Assembly (NCBI GenBank): GCA_945877045.1
Contig: CAMCQW010000036.1
Coordinates: 1-12,081 of the forward strand
Reading direction: 5' to 3'
Source: Chryseobacterium gleum
GTDB lineage: Bacteria > Bacteroidota > Bacteroidia > Flavobacteriales_D > Crocinitomicaceae
Length of the DNA stretch: 12,081 nucleotides
In this document: positions 5,688 to 12,081 of the stretch, piece after piece
Layout of the letters: each line of letters opens with the position of its first letter
Numbering within the stretch: position 1 is the first letter of the stretch
Position numbers and translations under genes: made by a program
The notes under the pieces: model-generated
Told to the model about the DNA's origin: nothing
The model's input: the letters and a program-made list of their open reading frames with translations, nothing else
The model's database searches: none

Positions 5688-7325
5688 TTATAATTCATCA
5701 TCACTGTAAACCATAGTTCCTAAAATATAGGTTTTGTGTGCGAAGTTAGGTGTGAAAGTCGTTTCATTTCTTATAGGTCGCTGAACGATAAAAAAGGTAG
5801 CCTCTTTACCTTTCGTAATGGTACCCCTTTTATTTTCTTCAAAGGCAGCAAATGCTGCCCAAATGGTCATTCCTTTTAATACTTGATCCAAGGAAAGTTG
5901 CTGATCCATTAGAAATCCATTTTTCGGGAAGTTATTTTTGTCTTTTCGCTGCGTTGCAGCAAAAATTGTTAGAAATGGATTCGTTGCTTCAACAGGAAAA
6001 TCTGTTCCAATTGCGATCATTCCAAAGGCCTCTAATAATGAACGATAAGCATAAGCCCCCTTCATTCTTTCCTTGCCTAAGCGCATTTCCGCCCATCGTT
6101 GATCCGTGACTGCGTGTGTAGGTTGAACAGAAGGGAAAATGGCGTAATCGGAAAAGTAATGCAACTCTTTTAAATCTACAACTTGCGCATGCTCAATTCT
6201 CCATCGATGATCTTTATTGATTAAATACTCCTTTTTGTAAAGGTTCATGATAATTGTGTTCGCAGAATCTCCAATTGCATGTGTATTTAATTGATAGCCA
6301 ATTTTAGAGCAAAAATCAGACATTTCTTGCATCTTTAATAGAGATGTGGTTAACAATCCATTATTTTGATGATCATCACTATACGCATCTTTTAATAAGG
6401 CGCCCCTTGACCCTAGTGCGCCATCCGCAAACAATTTAAAACTTCGTATGCTTAAGTTTTGAAATTGATAAACACCATTTTTTACAGCAAAATTCTTATT
6501 TTTTTCTGACGGCATCAACATAGCATAAATATTCAATTTTAATTCCTTCGACTTAATGAGTGATTTAAAAACATCAATATCTTCAAATTCTATCCCAGCC
6601 TCATGAACACCCGTAATGCCGTATTGAAATAATTCATCCTGAATTTCAAGAATAGCTTGCTTAATTTCGAGTTTTGTATAGGGAGGAATAAAGCCTTTTA
6701 ACAAATTCATGGCATTATCAATCAATAAACCGGAGCATTTCTGATTTTTCAATACAATTTCCCCACCATCAATAGTACTAGGTGTGATTCCTGCCATTTT
6801 TAACAAACAATCATTTACCAAAGCTGCATGCCCATCAATTCTGTATAAACATACTGGAATTGTTGGAAAGGCTTTGTTCAGCATCGCATTATCAGGTAAT
6901 GAATCCATTTTCCATAAAGATTGGTCCCAACCCCGCCCTACTATAAATTTTTTCTGTGTCTTCTGTTGATATTTTTCCGTTCGAGTTATTACTTCTGCTA
7001 AGGAAGTACATCCGACTAAATCCACAGAAAGTTTTTGATTAGCATAGGATAAAATATGTCCATGCGCATCAACAAATCCCGGGTAAACTTCTCGATTCTC
7101 CGCATCGACGTATTCATTTGCCGTGTATTTATTTAGTATTTGTCTTTCAGGCCCCACCTCAATAATACGTCCATTACGAATGGCCATAGCTTCACTAATA
7201 GTATTAAGATCATCCAAACAATGAATTTCTGCATTATGGATTATCAAATCAACATTTTCCCCCTTCATGCACGAAGAAAAAAGGAATAGTGAAAAACTAA
7301 ACAAAAATAAATAGGAAATTTTCAT
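5688..7325 (-). CDS. YtcJ-like amidohydrolase, predicted lipoprotein
   Basis: Metal-dependent amidohydrolase of the YtcJ / amidohydrolase-3 type (N-substituted formamide deformylase relatives). Lipoprotein signal peptide: residues 1-18 with SSC at 17-19, so C19 would be lipidated and the enzyme tethered in the periplasm or outer membrane. The N-terminal beta part (DLIIHNAEIHCLDD) is followed by the metal motif DAHGH (H88, H90). GRGWDQSLW (130-138), YRIDGHAALVN (161-171), FKLFADGALGSRGA (K297, a candidate bridging lysine), NTHAIGD (H349), RIEHAQ (H379) and GTDFPVE (D442) complete the active site. The length of 545 aa is normal. It starts 9 nt after the tamL stop on the same strand, so it is probably co-transcribed with tamL. 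It is convergent with the PorP/SprF gene, with 11 nt between stops and no visible hairpin terminator. The substrate cannot be predicted; cyclic amides, formamides or related compounds are possible. Confidence 0.88.
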   Translation of the reverse strand: MKISYLFLFSFSLFLFSSCMKGENVDLIIHNAEIHCLDDLNTISEAMAIRNGRIIEVGPERQILNKYTANEYVDAENREVYPGFVDAHGHILSYANQKLSVDLVGCTSLAEVITRTEKYQQKTQKKFIVGRGWDQSLWKMDSLPDNAMLNKAFPTIPVCLYRIDGHAALVNDCLLKMAGITPSTIDGGEIVLKNQKCSGLLIDNAMNLLKGFIPPYTKLEIKQAILEIQDELFQYGITGVHEAGIEFEDIDVFKSLIKSKELKLNIYAMLMPSEKNKNFAVKNGVYQFQNLSIRSFKLFADGALGSRGALLKDAYSDDHQNNGLLTTSLLKMQEMSDFCSKIGYQLNTHAIGDSANTIIMNLYKKEYLINKDHRWRIEHAQVVDLKELHYFSDYAIFPSVQPTHAVTDQRWAEMRLGKERMKGAYAYRSLLEAFGMIAIGTDFPVEATNPFLTIFAATQRKDKNNFPKNGFLMDQQLSLDQVLKGMTIWAAFAAFEENKRGTITKGKEATFFIVQRPIRNETTFTPNFAHKTYILGTMVYSDDEL

Positions 7326-7334
7326 ACAACTAGA

Positions 7335-10097
7335 TTAAAAGGGATAGCCAATTCCAAATTGTAAACAAGGAGCAAAAGCTTTTGGCAATTTACTAAGTGC
7401 TCTTACACGATTCATTTCTGGTGATAAGTTAGGAAGGCCGTAATATCCAATCCCTTCCTCCACATATGGTTCTCTACTCTGAAAAATCCATCGCGCGTTA
7501 TCAGGTAGGGCAGGATTATATACTGGAATTCCTAAATCTAAACGAATAATAAAAAAGTCTAAATCCAACCTGAATCCAATTCCCATGGCAACTGCAAATT
7601 GTTTATACCAATCATTGGTAAATTTTGCCCCCACCCTTGCTAAATCCTCCTTATAGGTCCAAATATTCCCGAAATCAGTAAAAAACGCTCCCTTTAATGA
7701 ACTACCAAGAGAATAACGGTATTCTATAGTTCCTCCGAGTCTGATATCACCAATTTGTGCAGAGGTACTTGTTGAATCAAGGTAATATTTAAAGGCTCCT
7801 GGACCTAAAGCACGTGCTTTCCAACCTCTATTATCATTTGCGCCACCGGCGAAGAAACTGTAATCATAAGGCATTGACGTTTTCGAATTTCCATAAGGCA
7901 CACCAAAACCTGCTTGAAGTTTCAGATTGATCGATGATTTTGGATTAAAATCTCTATTAAAAATATAAATGTTATCATTTCTAATAAATTGAGCATATCC
8001 TACACCAAAAAATGAATGTTGCCCATTTGATAGGGTATCTTGCCAAGTTTTAAATCTAGAAAGTAAGATTCCAGCGGAGGAAAAAGAGGAGGAGAAATTA
8101 ATATGAGCGTTTAAGAAACGATGTTTAAATAATCTTTTTTTATTTTGAAAAAAATCTTTCTTAGCATTATCAAAGATAAACGTTAGTTTAAAATCTTCCC
8201 AAATAAATTGATCGCTGTAAGAATTTTTTAAAAACAAATCGTTTTGAGTATTTATTTGAGCTTCAAATTCAGGACTTTTATTAATAGCAACGAATTTAAT
8301 TACGGAAGCTAATGGTAATCCAAATTCAAAAATTTGGGTTTTATCTACTAACATTTTCCAGGTATAATTCATTTGAAATACACTACGATCAAACACATTT
8401 CTTTTTTCATAATTATACGCTAATGATATAATGGTTTTAGGTTTTTGTCTTTTTGATAACAACGTAACTTTCGTTGGAAACAAGCCAGGAATTTCCAGTT
8501 TTAGACTAGGACCAAATTCGAAGGTGTTAAAGGTAGTTCCAGTTCTTGCCCCATCATCAAATATAATTGGTTGAGATTCAAATCCACCTCCAAACGAAAA
8601 AGTTAATTTCTCTGCCCCTCCAAAAATATTTCTATCTGAATAATTAAAAGAGGCATTTACACCTAATAAACCAAAAGAAGAGGTAAATTTTGGCTCAAAA
8701 GCAAATGTTTTTCGTTTGGAAGGGACTAAAAAATAATGAATATCTAATTTATTATTTGGCAATTCAATTATCAATGGTTTGATCGTTGAAAAAACGCCTA
8801 GCTGATTCAAGCATTGATAACTTCTTTCAACATAGTATTCTTTGTAAATATTTGTCATTTCCAAGTAATTCTGAAGCTCGAGCAAATTTCCATTTATACT
8901 AGGCTTGCGGCCATTAAAATGAATAATTGCCATTCGCATGGGACTTAAAGAATCCTTCTTGGTGATTTTTAACTCTTCACGCTGTTTCTTAGTATAGGGT
9001 TCCTCAGCATACAAAAACGTATTTTTTGTGGCCAAAAATTGATTGTCAATAGGATTAATGATAGGAATCTTGAATTCACTATCTAGATATTTTGCAAATC
9101 TTTCCTCTAACATGGAGGTATCAGACAAATGAAAATGCACCTTATTGATCCGCGTCGAAACATAATATTTCTGAATTAGGCTATCCTTTATTATAGGATG
9201 CTCAACGAGCCTGTTTTTAAACTCGATGCCTAAAATAACCTTCATAGTAGTTTTATTGGTGTCAGCAATTAATGAAATACTCGAAGCAGTAAATCCATAA
9301 AAGGTTTCATCTCTCATAAAACTGGCAATATTCTCACGATAGGTTTCTAAATAATCTAAATCGAAAGGTTTATTTAGTAAAGGGTCAACTTGCGTATTTT
9401 CCATTATTTTTTTCAAAAACTTATTCGTGTAACTACTTTTAACAGAACCATTTTTACTTATAACATAGACAGAATCAATAAGATAACATGGACCTGGGTT
9501 TACTGTGTAATTAATTTTTATTTTGTGTTTTTTATCTGTTGTGCCACTTCCACTTACATTACCATAATAAAATCCTTTGCGCTTTAGAAATAATCTTATT
9601 TGATCAATTGATTTATTGTATAAAACGGTATCAAAAACAACTGGTTTCTCAGCTATTTTATATTTCAACCATTCACGAAAAAACAACCTGGCACTTTCAA
9701 TGTCAATTAGAGGAATTATTTTTTCAGTATATAACTTTTTGCCTTTATTACGTGCCTTTTCAATTCTAGCATCGTTAATGCGTTTTGTTTTTACAATTAT
9801 TTGCTTGTTTTTTTCTGTTAATTTGATATTTAATCGCATTCGTTTTTCCGCTACTTTTGCGGAATCAATACGATTAAATAGCAATAGTTTAAAGGGTATT
9901 CCTAGTATTCGTTGATTAGGCTGTTGCCGGATAATACTATTAATTTCACTACTGATTTCTCCGGATAGCTTACTATTAATTGTGATTTTATTTTTTTTTA
10001 ACAAATAATATCCACTGGGGACATTTTTTGTCACATGACAAGCCCCTAAAAAAAATAATAGAAATGGCAGAAATATGCTGTAATTTAGAAGCCTCAT
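7335..10097 (-). CDS. tamL: Translocation and assembly module lipoprotein TamL (Omp85/BamA superfamily)
   Basis: Outer-membrane Omp85-superfamily protein of 920 aa, the Bacteroidota counterpart of TamA, thought to help insert or assemble outer-membrane proteins. It starts with a lipoprotein signal peptide (lipobox LGAC, C20) followed by TKNVPSGYYLLKKNKI, the typical TamL start. Residues about 150-460 hold POTRA-like repeats, including LFLKRKGFYYGNVSG. The barrel runs from about 465 to 920, with FTSSFGLLGVNASFNYSDRN at its beginning and FTDFGNIW (806-813) near the end. The lid-loop motif of Omp85 proteins is GGANDNRGWKARALGPG, with R757-G758-W759. The C-terminal residue is Phe, as expected for a barrel signal. 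tamB, often the next gene in this phylum, is not downstream here; an amidohydrolase follows instead. The divergent TrmH-type gene upstream is a familiar neighbour of tamL in Bacteroidota. Confidence 0.9.
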   Translation of the reverse strand: MRLLNYSIFLPFLLFFLGACHVTKNVPSGYYLLKKNKITINSKLSGEISSEINSIIRQQPNQRILGIPFKLLLFNRIDSAKVAEKRMRLNIKLTEKNKQIIVKTKRINDARIEKARNKGKKLYTEKIIPLIDIESARLFFREWLKYKIAEKPVVFDTVLYNKSIDQIRLFLKRKGFYYGNVSGSGTTDKKHKIKINYTVNPGPCYLIDSVYVISKNGSVKSSYTNKFLKKIMENTQVDPLLNKPFDLDYLETYRENIASFMRDETFYGFTASSISLIADTNKTTMKVILGIEFKNRLVEHPIIKDSLIQKYYVSTRINKVHFHLSDTSMLEERFAKYLDSEFKIPIINPIDNQFLATKNTFLYAEEPYTKKQREELKITKKDSLSPMRMAIIHFNGRKPSINGNLLELQNYLEMTNIYKEYYVERSYQCLNQLGVFSTIKPLIIELPNNKLDIHYFLVPSKRKTFAFEPKFTSSFGLLGVNASFNYSDRNIFGGAEKLTFSFGGGFESQPIIFDDGARTGTTFNTFEFGPSLKLEIPGLFPTKVTLLSKRQKPKTIISLAYNYEKRNVFDRSVFQMNYTWKMLVDKTQIFEFGLPLASVIKFVAINKSPEFEAQINTQNDLFLKNSYSDQFIWEDFKLTFIFDNAKKDFFQNKKRLFKHRFLNAHINFSSSFSSAGILLSRFKTWQDTLSNGQHSFFGVGYAQFIRNDNIYIFNRDFNPKSSINLKLQAGFGVPYGNSKTSMPYDYSFFAGGANDNRGWKARALGPGAFKYYLDSTSTSAQIGDIRLGGTIEYRYSLGSSLKGAFFTDFGNIWTYKEDLARVGAKFTNDWYKQFAVAMGIGFRLDLDFFIIRLDLGIPVYNPALPDNARWIFQSREPYVEEGIGYYGLPNLSPEMNRVRALSKLPKAFAPCLQFGIGYPF

Positions 10098-10130
10098 AAT
10101 TTATAATACAAAAATAGCAATATTGTACGA
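10098..10130. promoter_or_regulatory. Compact divergent promoter region between tamL and the RNA methyltransferase gene
   Basis: Only 33 bp separate the two divergent start codons. Both promoters must therefore overlap each other or extend into the opposite coding sequence. On the minus strand it contains TATTTTTG (listed separately). For the + strand gene the nearest partial match is TAATTTAG at 10081-10088, inside the start of tamL. Confidence 0.45.
10109..10116 (-). promoter_or_regulatory. Candidate -7 box for tamL (TATTTTTG)
   Basis: An exact TAnnTTTG match on the minus strand, ending 11 nt before the tamL ATG. This would give a very short leader of about 5 nt. TTTT, in place of TTTG, lies 18 nt upstream as a weak -33. 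It is the same octamer as the one in front of the sigma operon. Confidence 0.36.
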
Positions 10131-10871
10131 GTGGAAAAGCTTTCAATAAATAAGTTAAAATGGATTCGGAATTTACATTCGAAGAAATTTAGGGATGGTG
10201 AGGGTTATTTTATTGCAGAAGGTGAAAAAATACTCGCGGAAATCCTTGAATTTGCACCCGCTTCAATTTTTTTAATTGTTTGTACTCAAGAGTCGCTTGA
10301 AAAAATAAAGCAGCGCGACCCTTTTGATATATTCATCGCTAGCCCAAGTGAATTTGAACGAGTTTCTTTATTAAAATCACCTCAAGGGATTTTGGTAGTG
10401 TTGAAAAATACCCTTTCAGAAGAAAAACTCTTGGATCAAAATAAAAGCACATTAGTCCTCGACAATATTCAAGATCCTGGGAATTTGGGCACGATTTTGC
10501 GAACCGCTGATTGGTTTGGGATTAATCAAATTTATTGTAGCGAAAACACCGTTGACTGTTTCAATCCTAGAGTTGTTCAGGCTTCAATGGGAAGTTTGTT
10601 TAGGTTGACAATTAACTACGGGGATTTATCAGAGTTTCTTTCTAAACAAACATTACCAATTTATGGCGCCCTACTTGAAGGTGAATCGTGCTATAAAGTA
10701 AAAATAAAGGAAAGTGCTATTTTAATAATTGGCAATGAGGGCAGCGGAATTTCTAAGGAAATAATCACTAAGATTCAACACCCCATCACCATTCCAAGAA
10801 CTGGAAATGGCGAATCTTTAAATGTTGCTGTTGCTTGCGGTATACTATTATCTCAATGGAGGAAAAGTTAA
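10131..10871 (+). CDS. TrmH/SpoU family RNA 2'-O-methyltransferase
   Basis: S-adenosylmethionine-dependent SPOUT methyltransferase that 2'-O-methylates ribose in rRNA or tRNA. Residues 1-90 form the substrate-binding domain (SpoU_sub-bind type: KFRDGEGYFIAEGEKI). Residues 105-246 form the trefoil-knot catalytic domain with its three motifs: LDNIQDPGNLGTILRTADWF (110-129, N118 and R124), IIGNEGSGIS (199-208), and IPRTGNGESLNVAVACGILL (221-240). The 246-aa length is typical. The start is a GTG: no ATG or other common start precedes it in frame after the tamL start region, and it gives the expected N-terminus. It is divergent from tamL. Target nucleotide is unknown; relatives modify 23S rRNA (RlmB-like) or tRNA. 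Confidence 0.92.
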   Translation: MEKLSINKLKWIRNLHSKKFRDGEGYFIAEGEKILAEILEFAPASIFLIVCTQESLEKIKQRDPFDIFIASPSEFERVSLLKSPQGILVVLKNTLSEEKLLDQNKSTLVLDNIQDPGNLGTILRTADWFGINQIYCSENTVDCFNPRVVQASMGSLFRLTINYGDLSEFLSKQTLPIYGALLEGESCYKVKIKESAILIIGNEGSGISKEIITKIQHPITIPRTGNGESLNVAVACGILLSQWRKS

Positions 10872-10906
10872 TTGACTCACAAGATTAATTATAAAGGAAA
10901 AGAACG

Positions 10907-10914
10907 TACTTTTG
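10907..10914 (+). promoter_or_regulatory. Candidate -7 box for the helicase gene (TACTTTTG)
   Basis: TACTTTTG matches TAnnTTTG exactly and lies 25 nt before the helicase ATG, in the 68-nt gap after the methyltransferase gene. It suggests that the helicase has its own promoter. No clear -33 TTTG is seen at normal spacing. Confidence 0.38.
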
Positions 10915-10939
10915 CGTTTTATTTTTTGCCGCAATAGCT

Positions 10940-12081
10940 ATGATTGATACTGATCTTTACGAAGCCAAAAAGCTTTATCCTTTTCAAGAAAAGACAGTAG
11001 AAACTGTTTTAGAGGAGTTTAGAAGTAATGGTAAAAAGTTTAATTTACTCTATCAATTACCAACAGGTGGAGGTAAAACCGTTATTTTTTCAGCCATCGC
11101 AAAAAAATACATTGAAGAATGGGGATTAAAAGTGCTCATACTAACTCATCGAATTGAATTATCGGTACAAACATCACGGCAATTACAAGCAATTGGCGTT
11201 AACAACAAAATCATTAACTCAGAGGTTAAAAAGTTAGAGGACCAAGATGAATTCTCCTGTTTCATTGCCATGGTCGAAACCTTAAACAACCGATTACTCG
11301 ACGATGTTAATTTCATCAAAGATGTAGGATTAGTAATTGTTGATGAGGCGCATTACAATAGCTTTCGGAAAATCTTTCAATACTATGAAGATGGGAATAT
11401 TTTAGGAGTAACTGCCACGCCATTAAGTAGTAATAGAGCATTACCCTTAAAAGACAATTACAACAAATTAATTACAGGCGAAAGTATTTCTGGCCTTATT
11501 CAAAGTGGTTATTTATCAGATGCTGAGACGTATAATTACGATGTGAATCTTCACGGATTAAAAATTGGTACGAACGGGGACTTCACCATTAGTAGTTCAG
11601 ATGTATTGTACAGCAACTTTTTCATGCAAGAGAAATTAATATTTGCATACGAAGAAATAGCAATGGCTCAAAAAACACTCATATTCAATGCAGGAATTGA
11701 AACTTCCATGCGCGTTTATGATTCATTTAAAAAATTGAAATACAACGTTCGACATTTAGATTCAACCTTTAGTGATAAAGATCGAAAAGAGATTTTGGAC
11801 TGGTTCAGAAAAAGCCCTGATGCAATTTTGACTTCTGTAGGAATCCTCACCACAGGATTTGATGAGCCAACTGTAAAGACAATTATACTTAATCGAGCAA
11901 CTCGTTCCTTAACGCTTTACCATCAGATGATTGGTCGTGGGTCAAGAAGTCTCCCAGATAAAAATCAATTCAACATCATCGATTTAGGGAACAATGTAAG
12001 ACGCTTTGGATTTTGGCAAGATTTTATAAACTGGCATGATGCTTTTCGTTTTTCTGACTGGGGCGAAGACTCAGAAGGTGT
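10940..12081 (+). CDS. DEAD/DEAH-box helicase (superfamily 2), 3' end beyond the window
   Basis: The first 380 residues of an SF2 helicase of the COG1061/SSL2 type, ATP-dependent and probably acting on DNA or RNA. The N-terminus has a Q-motif-like LYPFQ (12-16). Motif I is PTGGGKT (41-47), motif Ia lies around ILTHRIEL (67-74), motif II is DEAH (135-138), and motif III is TAT (158-160). The second RecA domain begins near residue 230 and includes ILTTGFDEP (302-310) and motif VI QMIGRGSR (329-336). Only the C-terminal part is missing at the right edge. The ATG at 10940 gives a standard N-terminus. There is no adjacent nuclease or methylase gene in view that would place it in a defence system; it could equally be a housekeeping helicase. 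Confidence 0.9.
   Translation, partial: MIDTDLYEAKKLYPFQEKTVETVLEEFRSNGKKFNLLYQLPTGGGKTVIFSAIAKKYIEEWGLKVLILTHRIELSVQTSRQLQAIGVNNKIINSEVKKLEDQDEFSCFIAMVETLNNRLLDDVNFIKDVGLVIVDEAHYNSFRKIFQYYEDGNILGVTATPLSSNRALPLKDNYNKLITGESISGLIQSGYLSDAETYNYDVNLHGLKIGTNGDFTISSSDVLYSNFFMQEKLIFAYEEIAMAQKTLIFNAGIETSMRVYDSFKKLKYNVRHLDSTFSDKDRKEILDWFRKSPDAILTSVGILTTGFDEPTVKTIILNRATRSLTLYHQMIGRGSRSLPDKNQFNIIDLGNNVRRFGFWQDFINWHDAFRFSDWGEDSEG

Noticed and set aside
9390..9915. Several + strand open frames of 65-99 codons
   Set aside because: They lie opposite tamL in other frames, their products lack family features, and tamL is strongly supported by its TamL/Omp85 motifs.
10940..12081. Helicase as part of an anti-phage defence system
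   Set aside because: No nuclease, methylase or other defence gene is visible next to it, and the window ends inside the gene.

Overview
The window is AT-rich, gene-dense chromosomal DNA from a member of the Bacteroidota, most likely order Flavobacteriales (the PorP/SprF type would fit Crocinitomicaceae-like bacteria; this rank is inference). The evidence is a type IX secretion-associated PorP/SprF barrel protein, a lipoprotein-type Omp85 protein (TamL), a Bacteroidota-type N-acetylglucosamine kinase homologue, near absence of Shine-Dalgarno sequences, and TAnnTTTG boxes (the Bacteroidota housekeeping -7 element) in front of several genes. No tRNA, rRNA, CRISPR array, insertion sequence or phage gene is visible.

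Layout, left to right. (1) 1-87: apparent tail of a + strand gene, overlapping a secreted zinc-dependent phospholipase C-like protein (65-1075, +). (2) Leftward pair: BadF/NAGK-type kinase (1334-2194, -) followed after 19 nt by a small secreted protein gene that looks frameshifted (1072-1314, -). (3) A 364-nt divergent intergenic region holding candidate promoters. (4) Rightward three-gene operon: ECF sigma factor (2559-3047, TTG start), a 554-aa anti-sigma/outer-membrane-barrel fusion (3044-4708, GTG start, 4-nt overlap) and a stand-alone PorP/SprF protein (4711-5676, ATG start, 2-nt gap). (5) Convergent to it, a leftward pair: TamL (7335-10097, -) then a YtcJ-like amidohydrolase lipoprotein (5688-7325, -). 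(6) Divergent from tamL across only 33 bp, a TrmH/SpoU RNA methyltransferase (10131-10871, +). (7) A DEAH-box helicase (10940 to the right edge, +), cut by the window.

The most interesting item is the sigma/anti-sigma/PorP-SprF operon. The anti-sigma protein has a short cytoplasmic N-terminus, one inner-membrane helix, a long Asn/Ser-rich linker, and then a domain that aligns almost without gaps to the whole mature PorP/SprF protein encoded next door (residues 272-541 against 35-303). This predicts one polypeptide running from cytoplasm to outer membrane, which could report the state of a secretion-associated barrel directly to RNA polymerase. The general idea resembles the dual membrane-spanning anti-sigma factors (Dma) described in Bacteroides. 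What appears unusual here is a PorP/SprF-type sensor barrel encoded beside its own free paralogue.
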